A DNA stretch of 64,000 nucleotides. Origin: Alentia gelatinosa (taxonomy: Eukaryota > Annelida > Polychaeta > Phyllodocida > Polynoidae). The stretch is from assembly GCA_950022655.1 (NCBI GenBank), contig OX465587.1, positions 28,585,716 through 28,649,715 on the forward strand. The letters are read 5' to 3'. This document shows positions 20,226-31,560 of the stretch, piece after piece (positions within the stretch are counted from its first letter, which is position 1; every line of letters begins with the position of its first letter). Both the position numbers and the translations under genes were made by a program. The notes under the pieces are model-generated. The model was not told the DNA's origin. It worked only from the letters and a program-made list of their open reading frames with translations, and ran no database searches.

Positions 20226-22220
20226 CTATTGAATGCTCCCTTGGAGAGGTCGCTCTATACATAACTACTACATGGGCGAGCGTCCGACCAGGATGGATCA
20301 TTCTGGTTCGTCTTTGAATATCCCTTGAATAAAAAACATTTTTAAAAAACTCTCTGTGAATATATTTAACCTTATTCCATGACTTGATAACTAACTTTGT
20401 TGTTGCCGTGACTATCACCACTGCCAGCATGGAGGAGGAAAGTGAGATGGCTGCAGTAGAAATGGCCGGGGGGTATTCAGTTCGACATTACTCTAAACCA
20501 GGTAGGGCCAGCGAAACAATCACTCCAACTCGACCAGGAAATGCATGGCCTCGAGCTGAACAGTGTGGGCGCATTCGTAAACCCGGAAACTATGCGACGA
20601 ACGTAATATTATAGACCTGTGGTAGTATATCCTATACATACGGCCCGCTCCTACCCATGTCGTATTTATATCCGTACGACACCGAGGTGACGTACGGGGT
20701 ATGTATGTGGCGTACGGGGCATGTACGGCGGCGAAATCCAAAAACTCACTGAATCCCAGACCTGAAATGTTTTGTTATGTATTCTTTTTGAAATTTTCAT
20801 AATTTCTATTGATTTATTTTTCGAAAATCTCATCTTTTACGAATGCTGCATTTGGTTGAACTATATATTGTCATTTTACCCATATGAAACGCTCGGGACG
20901 ATAGTCTATTTTCACTTAATACATTAAGACTGCGGTATCAAATGTCTCCACAATGCTACAATGTAGTCACCACAGTTACTTAATCACATGATAAATATAG
21001 CCTGTGAGAAGTAGGTTAAAGAGAGTGCAAAATAAATGACGGAAGGTGCTTCATTCGGTTAGCGGAGTCAGTCAGTCAACGGAGAAGTGTTAGTTCAAGA
21101 CAAATGCTGGTAGTCGGGTGATTTCTAGATTCTATTGATTTTTTTAAATAACTCTAGATAATATAGATCTCATATATCAGCAAATAGAAAATGCAAAAAG
21201 AAATTGGCATGTCACGGTGACAACTTCTATGGGAAGGCCATCTGAAATGGTAAGCCCTTAACTATTGGTGTCTATGGGAAACCGCAATATTTTGACTTCA
21301 TGGCTCGATGACACTGATATTGCTATTTTCAAATAATTCTGGACTTTGATAGTTGGCAGCATATACAAATAGGAAGTGCTAAAAACTATAATCATGCAGA
21401 TATTTCAATTTATGTCTGGTTAAGGTATGCAAGTGTAGCTATTTTATCTGCATAAAACCTACCATCCCTACTTGATCATAATGTGAAAGCTTGTTGTCAT
21501 GCTGGTCTTAGGTACCACAATAGATGAGAACTACTTTAGAGGCATATCCTACAATACACAGTGGCGCCATCTTCTGATTTTCAAATACTGAGAATTATCT
21601 GTCAAAAGTGGTTCCTTGCGTTTCATTTGAAAGCCAATTGTGTACATTTAACGTTTTGTCCAGTTTATCCAATCGTAAAATAAAGCAATTTACACATACT
21701 TAATTCACTCTTTTTAAATTCTTTTAAAAATAAGGACAGTGACCTATGAGTTTTGAAATTTGTATGTGTAGTTTTATGTATCTACTACATTCTGTGAAAG
21801 TTTGGAGAGAATGACATGGGTTCTACTATGGGAAAGTCAACTTTTTGGAGTTTCTATATATTCTATTGAAATATTATCATAATATTGATCCCTAAATCAA
21901 AAACAAGCACAGTGACCCCCGACTTTAAGTAAGATATGTGTTCTACAACAATTGGAGACCATCATATTTAATTTTCAGGAAGGTGACATGGGTTTTGATT
22001 GTTAATCCAACTTGTCCGATATGCCTCTAAATATACAGCCACTTATCGAACATTCTGAAAGTTTCGATGACACACTCACGATACTTGTTGATTCTGCTGA
22101 AACCAGCTGGTCATGTGCTCTGGTCTTTTACTGGGGCACAAACAATGAACTGAAAGCATGTCTGTAACTGTAACATGTACTTTCATTGAACTGGTTTTGT
22201 GAGTATGTACTTACAGCACC
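20226..22220. other. Intron 4 with dispersed elements
   Basis: 20226-21100 shows no gene and only local words ('gtacggggcatgtacgg'). 21115-21330 is the inverted copy of the 5.56-6.0 kb element. 21538-22030 is an element with inverted ends 'ggcatatcctacaatacaca' and 'ttgtccgatatgcct', carrying the 'acatgggtt' family also at 5.1 and 34.5-34.9 kb. Confidence 0.5.
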
Positions 22221-22221
22221 A

Positions 22222-22575
22222 TATAAGCCCTTTTCCACTGGCCGATAATTTACCACTGATCTGCATGAAACCGTTTTCTACTGGCCGATTATCAACCACC
22301 GATCTGCATAAAACCATTTTCCACTGGCCGAATATTAAGCACCGATCTGCATGAAACCGTTTTCCACTGGCTGATTATTAACCACCGATCTGCATGAAAC
22401 CATTTTCCACTGGCCGATTATTAACCACCGATCTGCATGAAACCATTTTCCACTGGCCGATTATTAACCACCGATCTGCATAAAACCGTTTTCCACTGGC
22501 CGAGTATTAACCACCGATCTGCATGAAACCATTTTCCACTGGCCGATTATTCCCCACCGATCTGCATAAACCCAG
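22222..22575. repeat. 43-bp tandem array (8 copies)
   Basis: The unit is 'ccattttccactggccgatt' + 'attaaccaccgatctgcatg' + 'aaa'. The words 'ttttccactggccga' also occur singly at 42820 and 43503 in a larger element, so this array probably grew from the end of such an element. It is not linked to an exon. Confidence 0.88.
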
Positions 22576-22860
22576 TTTACTGATTATTCACTGTGATAGT
22601 GAGAACAAGGCAGGGAGCCAGTGTTTCAGGATTTTAGAGGTGTGCCCAGCTGACCGTAACCAGTCACCCAAGACCGAAATACCTCAAGACTCACGGGTGC
22701 TTCATTTGTATGGCTCCTAGAGTCAAGTTGACTTGGTGCAAGTGGGTTACAGAAAACTATCCATAGTCTGAATGTAACCCAAACCTTTTAATTGTTATTC
22801 ATTTATCATTGCACGCCTATTCATCAATGATGAACATACTATTTGCTCCTAGTCTTATCT
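22576..22860. mobile_element. Dispersed element D (3' part)
   Basis: The order of words is 'gtgatagtgagaacaaggcag', 'aggtgtgcccagctgaccg'-like, 'gggttacagaaaactatcc', 'catcaatgatgaacatac'. The same order occurs at 37730-38035, 48050-48310, 52330-52570 and 52665-53015. It has no coding capacity and no clear tRNA-like head; the type (SINE or MITE) is undecided. Confidence 0.6.
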
Positions 22861-22861
22861 T

Positions 22862-23605
22862 TTCCGAGCACCACATTCGTGAGCCTACCTCTTTTTTCAA
22901 CAGTTACTGTCTCCGAACTAAACCTGACCATTTTACTGGCGGATGATGGCAAAACTGGCAATACCTCTGTACCCTATACCTTCGATTTTCTACTTTGGTT
23001 TTCTGAGGTTTTTCAAGCACCACATTCTTGAACCTACCGCTTTTCTCGGCAGTGGTTATCCTCTGAATACACCTGACAATTTCCTGGCGAATGACAGCGG
23101 AACTAGCAATAACTCTGTACCCCATACCTTCGAGTTTTTTTATGCTTTCCGAACACTACATTCTTCAATCTACCGCTTTTTTCGATCTGGCCACATTCTT
23201 AAACTTACCGCTTTTCTCGACAGCGATTTTTTAAAATTTTTTTATTTCACATATAATTCACCTTAAAGTAGGTGGTCTTCCATTATAAGTATAATACAAA
23301 ATCCGGACTGTTTACAAAGTCAATATAGTCAATAACCAAATCACATGTAAATTACAAGAGGTGATAATAATTAGAGCTAATTAATTAATTGATTAACTGA
23401 TTGACATACAAATGGTGTAAAAGAGTAAATGGTAATCAGTAAGTACAAAATAGAAGGATGATGATGGTTATGACTACACCTGACAAATACCTGGCGGATG
23501 ATGGCGAAACTAGCAATCACTCTGTGCCTTATACCTTCAGTTTTCTTTATGTTTTCCGAGCACCACATTCTTGAACCTACCGCTTTTTTCGACCTGGCCG
23601 AGATG
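22862..23605. repeat. Diverged tandem of about 130 bp with an insert
   Basis: Three or four diverged copies of a unit with 'ctggcggatgatggcgaaac', 'tctgtaccctataccttcg' and 'cattcttgaacctaccgct'. The last copy (about 23470-23600) is separated by an AT-rich insert at 23235-23465. On the minus strand the units are partly open (KSGRFKNVVL, YRVIASFAIIRQ), but frames shift between copies. Confidence 0.6.
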
Positions 23606-24105
23606 CAACCCCCCATGACAGGAGCCTGAGTCACACGTGCCGGCCGCTAGGGGGCTGCGGGCTGCTCACTTCCGGTGCTGTATTATCGCCCAATCATCCA
23701 TCACCTGTAGCCGTGTGTAAGATCCGAGCGGTGCTCTCCTGTGTTTCTCCGCTTCACCCCCACCGCCTGCCTCCAGGCAGTGTCAGGATGGGCGCAGGAG
23801 TCCAGGGTGTGTTATAACGTCGGCAGATGGATTGTTACACCAGGGGTGTGTTTAATAACTTATGTCTATTAAAGTACATAGACATTATTGTGGTATCCTA
23901 TAATTCAGTCTGTTTACAGGATCCGGCGTTAGCTGGTTTTGGTCGTTGTATCGTGATAGAGCCTTGACCCATTTCCCACAATCATTGCAGTTAAATGCTT
24001 TTTTTAAATAAATCTTCAAACTGGAAATCCGATGGCAGAAATGGAAATTTCAGGTATTTCTATATATATTTCAAACTATATTCGGTTTCTCCAGTTAGAA
24101 TTTTT
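23606..24105. other. GC-richer segment in intron 4
   Basis: 23620-23830 is much richer in GC than its surroundings ('cgtgccggccgctaggggg', 'cacttccggtg'). It could be a regulatory patch or a repeat; no exon or repeat partner was recognised. 23830-24105 is AT-rich. Confidence 0.35.
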
Positions 24106-24109
24106 TTTT

Positions 24110-25315
24110 TAAGTTGCTCATCGGGACACAGGTGGTGGGGCCAGATAGTCGGGAGCGGATCCTCTACTACCCTGAGCGATATTAGGGAGTTTAGTAACGT
24201 CTGGAGGGTCTATTGTACAGGGAGACCTAGTACGAGGGTTATCATTCGATAATATTCAAGCTCGTTCGCTAATACAGTCCTAGCCGATGGAAGGTCGTCC
24301 GTATGTGTTGAATAAAATTGACCCACATCGTCCCTGGGTCTCGTTGGGTTACAGAAAAGGGAGAGTGAATTATTCAACAGGCCCCAGCCTGCCATCCGTG
24401 ACACCTTTTAAACAACGTGCCCCACGTGCCGTTATGTTTACAGGTCGGCTGCCGCAAGTCCACTTTTTTTTCCGTACACACTCCAGGATACGTGTTCTCA
24501 CGAGGCTATAACCTCAAACCAAAACGTGTCGGGGTCCTGTGTCAGGTCCTTTTCAGTGTAGCTCCTTTTGTGTGTAGTTTGTAACATGTTATTGTTTCAT
24601 GTTTTACATGATCACATCAAAGATAGTGCCATACCATTGGTCCGGAGGAACTCTTGAACTTACAAAGTTAATATGATATCAAATGTGATGTAGGACACCA
24701 TTGCTTCACAGGAAGAACTGTTAATATAACAGAAGTGAATAAAAGCCTTTTGAAAAAAAAAGACGAAAAAAAACCACCAAAAAAAACGTGATAATCATCC
24801 GGTCACTGGGCGATATTAAGTGCAGATTCCCACACCACACCGGATGTAGATCCAGGTCAAACAGGTTCCGGATAGGATGAATTCCGGACACCATGTGTTC
24901 TGGATGTGTCCAATAATCCTCATGGATGAGAGTGTATATCCGACTAGCACATCCCTCACTCAATATCCACTACCGTATGGGAGGAGTACGTGGTAACGGG
25001 TAGGCCGTGCAGTTGTAGCAGACAACAGTAGACCGCTGTCGTCCCCACACACATGTAGATATTACCGTCCAGATGTAGCATCTCCCTGTTTTTTGGCTTG
25101 AGTACACCAGGGGTCTGTGGAATAACTTAAGCCCATGAAAGTACGTGGTACAAGGAGATCTCGTATGAAGGTATATTGCTTAATAATTTCAAATCTCATT
25201 CGTCCTTATCATAGACCTCCATAGGTGTTGAATGACGTTGACTCACATCGTCCCTGGGTCTCTTTGGTGTATAGTAGAGGGTCTTCATGTATAGGTTATT
25301 CACGAGGTTCCTGGT
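24110..25315. mobile_element. Two MITE copies in intron 4
   Basis: 24110-24395 and 25085-25315 are copies of the 'agacccagggacgatg' family, here in the orientation 'catcgtccctgggtctc'. 24400-25080 between them is unassigned and AT-rich, with a run of A at 24755-24786. Confidence 0.6.
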
Positions 25316-25519
25316 GTATTAAATTATCACGTTGTGGCTCTAGTTGTAGCGGACAGTAGTAGACCGCTGTGATGTCCACACACATGTAGATATTGTCGTG
25401 TTGTAGCATCTCGTTGTTTTTTTGGCAGGCGGCTTGAGTAGGGCTGGTGTGTTGCCAGGTTCACGCCTCCATGATCCAAGCACCTCTCCAGGCACTGACT
25501 CCACGGTTTGACTCCCTGT

Positions 25520-26030
25520 CTTTCTCTCTCTAGCTCTCTCTCTCTCTCTCCCTCTCTGTCTCTCTCCTCTCTGTCTCTCTCCTCTTTCTGTCTCTCTCTC
25601 CCTCTCTGTCTCTCTCTCCTCTCTCTGTCTCTCTGTCTCTCTTCTCTCTGTCTCTCTGTCTCTCCCTCTCTGTGTCTCTCTCCTCTCTCTGTCTCTCTCT
25701 CCCTCTCTCTCTCTCTCCTCTCTGTCTCTCTCTATCCTCTCTCTGTCTCTCTCCTCTCTCTGTCTCTCTCTCTGTCTCTCTCCTCTCTCTGTCTGTCTCT
25801 CTCTCTCCCTCTCTCTCCCTCACTCGCCTCTCTCTGTTTCTCTCTCTGTCTCCTCTCTCTCTCTCTGTCTCTATCTCTATCTCTCTCCCTCCCACTCCTC
25901 TCTCTCTCCCTCTCTCTTTTTCTTCTGCCTGTATCTCTATATCTATCTCTCTGTCTCTGTCCCTCTCTACCTCTCTCTCTCTCTCTCTCCCTCTCTCCCT
26001 CCCCCTCTCTCTCTCCCTGCCCTCACACAG
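25520..26030. repeat. CT-rich simple repeat, about 500 bp
   Basis: Almost pure (TC)n with interspersed 'ctctgtctctctc' higher-order units. It gives long open frames on both strands (Leu/Ser-rich on plus, Arg/Glu-rich on minus, up to 183 codons) that have no coding meaning. Confidence 0.95.
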
Positions 26031-26310
26031 ACAGACTGACGACTGATGGGTATTCCTGACGGTCACCCTGCCCTGTTACCATGGCGACAGTAACACGTCG
26101 TACATAGCGACATGTCGGCGTGGTTATCCGCTCGCTGTCATGTCGCTGTTTGACTCGTAACCCGTCCCGGGTGTGGCAGTCATTATCATGGACGTGCAGT
26201 TACTGCTGCACCGCGGCGCGAATTCACAGCTCGAGGGCGTTCGGAAACTCCCATTTAGGTCACTTGGTTGTAGCGAGAGTGGGAGATTCTGGATGTGGTT
26301 CTAGTATGTT
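26031..26310. other. GC-richer segment, possible remnant
   Basis: Less AT-rich than its surroundings. A short plus-strand frame from about 26188 (MDVQLLLHRGANSQLEGV) looks superficially ankyrin-like but lacks a second repeat and splice sites. Not called as a gene. Confidence 0.3.
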
Positions 26311-26580
26311 TTAGCGTGGGCCACACGATCAGATATGCTGCCTATAGAGATTATTTAGACTTTCATTGAGCATGGGCCACACGTTAAAATACGCTGCCTA
26401 GGTTAGGGAGAGATTATATAGACTTTCATTGAGCATGGAAAACATGCTTATAAATATATGCTGCCTAGGTTAGAAAGAGGCTAATTAGACTTTCAATGAG
26501 CATGGAAAATAGGCTCAGATATGTCGCTTAGGTTAGGGAGAACTTATAAATATAGACTTTCATTGAGCTTGGCGTTTACA
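26310..26580. repeat. About 65-bp tandem (4 copies), element D head type
   Basis: The unit is 'actttcattgagcatgggcc' + 'gctgcctaggttagggagag'. It is the same monomer type as the 68-bp array at 47290-48040. Confidence 0.7.
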
Positions 26581-26689
26581 CTAGACGATATCTTGCCTTT
26601 TACAACTGATAGTCGTCAGGCAGTGAAAAATCCCAGAATCGCCGGCCAGAATCGTCTAGTGTAAATGCTAGGTTAGTGCGTACAGGGTT

Positions 26690-26875
26690 GAGATAAATAC
26701 AGAAAGAAAACTCATTATGGTCAAAGTTGTTCTTCTCCAACTCCTTTGAGTGCTATGTGATATTCACTCGGCTGTCCCCTCGTTCATATCACTCTGCATC
26801 AAACTCGTGGAGAATGACGAATTTGACTAAGGCTTGTTGGTTTCTTCTTTAACAGGCCTTCCATAGTGTTCGGTA
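26690..26875. mobile_element. Palindromic MITE
   Basis: Starts 'agggttgagataaataca'. The inverted arms are 'tcttctccaactcctttga' and 'tcaaactcgtggagaatga', with central 'tattcactcggctg'. Related to 19600-19890. Confidence 0.6.
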
Positions 26876-28285
26876 TTGTACCTTTTTCATCGTGACTCAC
26901 TAGGACTACTTATTTAGCCTCAGCCTTCGGAAAGTGGGAAAACGCAGTGGGTAAGAGTAATACCTGAGCTTCCTGGATGAAATAACTTCCTGAATGAACA
27001 TTCCATATTATAAGGAGCCTAGATAGGTCAACTTCCTAAAATGTGATATATTATATAGAATAGGTAATTTTCTCTGTAGGAAAAGTCATGGAATAACATA
27101 GGATGACCAGAATACATCCTGGGAATTTCTAGACTATTGAATTTCAGTAAAGACACTTTTGCTTATGTTCATATGTGTGGAAATTCGATTCAACCACGTT
27201 AAAGGATAGCGCATTTTGTTTGTTTGGGTAGTTAACGTCTAATATGTTCTATTAGACATACTTTGGGTTGTATTGAATGTCTGAGATGGATTTAGGTAGA
27301 AATCCCACCCCTATACATTTACCAAGGTGGGAGTTATTTTACTTCCCACACCACATAGACATGGTATGGGAAGGTTTGGCCTTTCATATAGCAGTAAATC
27401 TACCACTGAGCTGGGATAAAGGAGAAAGGTGGTGTAAAAGAACCTTGAATCTGGTGAGAACCTGCATGTTAACTGGACGTTATTCCAAACCAACAAACCA
27501 ACAAAACAAAACCTATTCCTTTCACCCAATCCTTACGTTTGATATCTGTGCGACTCCAACTCATGTGAATGGTCGGTGAGATGTTAACATTAATGCTGTG
27601 TCACTAATTTCCAGGTATTATCGTGAATCTGGATGAGTTTTAATCTTGGCCATGCTACGACTGGAGTTTGGCATAGTGATTTCACGAAGCAAAACCGATT
27701 GAAGTCAGGAGCCAAAACTCCAGGAGTGGAATGTGGTGGCCACGATTAAAACGAATCAGGTTTTGATTTTATCTTACCCAGTCTCCTAGATTTTGGAACA
27801 TTACATGAAAACACTTCTGTAAGCCACGAGTGTCATATAAAACTCCGTATGCCAGTCAGCGTGGCATACGGAAACTCAATGTTAAGCCTATGGCATTTTA
27901 CATTAGGGATAGGATAATAAGAAGGAGCTGTATCGAGATCCGTAGCCACTGAAAATACGTCACGAGTTTTGGTTGCAGAGTAATCTCACGAGGCAAAGCT
28001 GAGTGAGATTACGTAACAGACCAAAATTAATGGTGTATTGTCAGTGGCTTCGAGTGCAATTAAGATTTTATCTTGGCCCTTATCGCTGATTGATTAACTA
28101 ATGTTTTTAACATCATCTCCCAATAAGTATTTTATCAAAATACTCCATGGGAGTTGGATACGAGTTTCCAATATTTAGTCTTCCACACCACACGCAACCA
28201 ACTAACAACGAGGAAGATTTAAGTGGGTTTTATTGAAAAGAGTGGCTTACTTCTTAATGTGTGTTTACTAGCGACTTCATTACTT
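26876..28285. other. Intron 4 with palindromic elements
   Basis: 27600-27790 and 27930-28085 are palindromic elements around 'cacgaagcaaaac' / 'cacgaggcaaagctgagtga', with 'ttttatcttaccc' and 'attttatcttggccc' borders. 26876-27600 has no traceable repeat; a 100-codon frame at 27277-27579 has no recognised domain. Confidence 0.45.
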
Positions 28286-28289
28286 CCCT

Positions 28290-30345
28290 AAAGCGGGATT
28301 CACACGATGGGATTCATGTACCACACAGGGTGCTTGTCTGAGACAATTTCTGCTGAGATTCTCTACCCTGTTAAGTGAGATTCACACGATGGGATTCATG
28401 TTCTTCACATGGTGTTTGTCTGAGACAAATCCTGCTGAGATTCGGTACCCTGTAAAGTGAGATTCACACGGTGGGATTCATGTTCCTCATAGGGCATTTG
28501 TCTGAGACAAATCCTGCTGAGATTCAGTACCCTGCAAAGTGGGATTCACACGGTGGGATTCATGTACCTCACAGGGCGTTTGTCTGAGATAAATCCTGCT
28601 GAGATTCTGTAGCCTGTAAATTGGGCGTTTGAATAATTCTCTGGATAGTCAGCCTAAAATGCCTTTACAAATAGATGCATTTAGGCTGAATATTGAAAGA
28701 GATAAATATTGTTTCGGTATTGACTTTCTCTTCAAAAAAAGGTTGTTTTTATTAGTATATTTGTTCTCTGAGCATGCTATAATTACATGCTTAAAGCATG
28801 CAGTCCTTATTATACTCGGAAGTTATTTCAGGAACGTATATATCCTGGAATGTTCACCAGACGGATTCTCGTGAGATCTCGAGTCCTCTCGGGTTAAGCA
28901 CGTGACTTAGAGTGATGCTAGATATGTGGCTTATGTAGCTCTATACAAACACTGGATCCGCATTGCAATAACACCATTCACTTGATGCAAATAACACGAA
29001 ATTGAAAGTCGAGTTGGCAGTTTTCAGGGATGTACAGGTCAGTGTAGATACCAAGTCGACCCATGTCATTAGGTGGGATTCACACGATGAGATTCATGTA
29101 CCTCACAGGGTGTTTGTCTGAGACAAATCCTGCTGAGATTCATGCACCTCACAGGGTGTTTGTCTGAGACAAATCCTGCTTAGATTCATGTACCTCACAG
29201 GGTGTTTGTCTGAGACAAATCCTGCTGAGATTCTGTATCCTGTATAGTGGGATTCACACGATGGGATTCATGTACCTCACAGGGTGTTTGTCTGAGACAA
29301 ATCCTGCTAAGATTCATGTACCTCACAGGGTGTTTGTCTGAGACAAATCCTGCTGAGATTCATGTACCTCACAGGGTGTTTGTCTGAGACAAATTCTGAT
29401 GAGATTCATGTACCTCACAGGGTGTTTGTAAGAGACATAGCCTGCTCAGATTCTGTACCCTGTAAAGTGGGATTCACACGGTGGGTTTCATGTACCTCAC
29501 ATGGTGTTTGTCTGAGACAAATCCTGCTGAGATTCTGTACCCTGTAAAGTGAGATTCACACGGTGGGATCCATGTTCCTCATAGGGTATTTGTCTGAGAC
29601 AAATCCTGCTGAGATTCTCTACCCTGTAAAGTGAGATTCACACAATGGGATTCATGTACCTCACAGGGTGTTTGTCTGAGACAAATCCTGCTAAGATTCT
29701 GTATCCTGTAAAGTGGGATTCACACTGTGGGATTCATGTACCTCACAGGGTGTTTATCTGAGACATATACTGCTGAGATTCTGTATCCTGTAAAGTGGGA
29801 TTCACACTGTGGGATTCATGTACCTCACAGGGTGCTTATCCCAGACAAATCCTGCTGAGATTCTGTATCCTGTAAAGTGAGATTCACACAATGGGATTCA
29901 TGTACCTCACAGGGTGTTTGTCTGAGACAAATCCTGCTGAGATTCTGTATCCTGTAAAGTGAGATTCACACAATTGGATTCATGTACCTCAGAGGGTGTT
30001 TGTCTGAGACAAATCCTGCTGAGATTCATGTACCTCAGAGGGTGTTTGTCTGAGACAAATCCTGCTGAGATTCATGTACCTCACAGGGTGTTTGTCTGAG
30101 ACAAATCTGTACAAATTCTGTACCCTGTAAAGTGGGATTCATACTGTAGGATTCTTGTACCTCACAGGTAAATCTTGCTAAGATTCTGTACATAATTTCT
30201 TCGTCCAAATTATAGGGATTCATTTCCATGTTTTCCTCCCAGTAATTGCTGAAGACATTTCCCCCTCACAAGGAACAAAATCGCATGAGATTTCGAGCCC
30301 TGTGAGGTACATGAATCCCATCGTGAGAATCCCACTTTAAAGTGG
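28290..30345. repeat. 82-bp / shorter tandem array, interrupted
   Basis: The main unit of about 82 bp is 'gtgggattcacacgatggga' + 'ttcatgtacctcacagggtg' + 'tttgtctgagacaaatcctg' + 'ctgagattctgtaccctgt'. Shorter copies lack the 'gtaaagtgggattcacac' part. About 4 copies (28290-28620) and about 18 (29075-30345) are separated by 450 bp of unrelated AT-rich sequence that contains an 81-codon frame without recognisable domain. An inverted, shorter-period relative is at 35735-36005. No exon of the gene matches the unit. Confidence 0.85.
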
Positions 30346-31140
30346 GGTGTCCACCTACTACGATTTTGCTCCTGATGCGCTACGATTAACACGTTGGCGA
30401 GCTCTGCGACACACAAATCACAATCGTAATGCAATCGTAGAGCTTGGCGTCCATTAGTCAGGTTTTGTCGTCGAGGTCTGAAGTGCTATGACAGGCTACG
30501 ATGAAAAAAACCTGAATAGTAGGGTGTCTATGAAATTCAAACTCATTTGAATTTCGTAACGCATGGTAGCGTACCGTAGCCATATTGGTGGCCTATGGCA
30601 GAGCACGTCAAAACAGAAATCAACCGTCCTAATAGGTGATGACGGACTATGATGTGCTACGATCTCACACTCTCTAAGTGGTATTCTGTACAAGGTTCTC
30701 ACTACGCTCTATGGGAGAAGAATTATTAACAAACTAGGCTTAGAGCCTTGAGAATCCACTGGCCTGCCTCCCGTGCTAAACACGTACATCGATCCAACCC
30801 AAGGATTCCTATAATCTCAATGATGCCACCTAGCGGGAATACTGTGTACTTTGCGCCCTAGTGGCTTTATTTTGGAATACAGAATACCAATTAGAGAGTA
30901 TGAGATCTTATGAGAGGGGTGCGTAGTGAGAACCTTGTACAGAATACCACTTAGAGAGTGTGAGATCTTATGAGAGGGGTGCATAGTGAGAACCTTGTAC
31001 AGAATACCACTTAGAGAGTTTGAGATCTTATGAGAGGGTTGGCGATAGACCTCCCTACACACTACGATGTCAGCGACATCGGCGATGTGACGACATCATA
31101 GCATGTCGGGAGGTCTATCTCAGCGCATCTTAGTCCGTGG
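30346..31140. mobile_element. Element carrying 60-bp units and palindromes
   Basis: 30346-30660 has inverted words around 'acgattttgctcctgatgcg' and 'tacgatgtgctacgatct'. 30660-30715 and 30880-31040 are copies of the 60-bp unit amplified at 8.1-8.56 kb. 31040-31130 has 'gatagacctccctacacac' facing 'gtcgggaggtctatc'. This looks like the parent element of the 8.1-kb array. Confidence 0.6.
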
Positions 31141-31394
31141 TAGTAGTGGGAGGCAAGTTGTATTCCTATATACCCATTATTGAACTAACTAGAGTTACAT
31201 ACCGCTGCTGGGGGGTGCATTAAAAATAAGTTATGTGTCGAGGTTGACGTTTTCGTCCCGCTCTCATGTTTTCGTCCCGCTCTGACGAAACAATAGCTGT
31301 TGTGGTTACTCGATAAGGGTGGCCATTTGCTTCGGAAGTATTTCAGGTAAAGAATTAAGCATTTTTATCGATATTTGAAGGTATATAGGAATAG

Positions 31395-31560
31395 GAAAAC
31401 CAAGTACCGGTAAGCAAAAGTCAAAGTTACTCGGTAAGGGTTGGAAAAATTACGGCCCGCGGCTGACACCTTGGGCCATAATTTTTCCAACCCTTACCAC
31501 GTAACTTTGACCTTTTGCTCACCGTAACATAGTTTCCTTCTATTCTTTCATGAGTAAATA
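31395..31560. mobile_element. Hairpin MITE
   Basis: Arms 'cggtaagggttggaaaaatt' and 'aatttttccaacccttacc', with 'gtcaaagtta' and 'aactttgacc' further out. A homologue of the element at 13795-13885. Confidence 0.75.

Noticed and set aside
22904..23634. Minus-strand frames with KSGRFKNVVL and YRVIASFAIIRQ as exons
   Set aside because: They recur in diverged tandem copies with shifting frames; more likely a repeat than a gene.
25508..26066. Long opposing open frames of 178-183 codons
   Set aside because: Pure (TC)n simple repeat; composition is Leu/Ser or Arg/Glu only.
26188..26290. Ankyrin-like LLLHRGANSQLE frame
   Set aside because: A single partial motif without neighbouring repeats or splice sites.
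29362..29547. Frames in the 82-bp array
   Set aside because: Repeat translations; no exon of the gene matches the unit.
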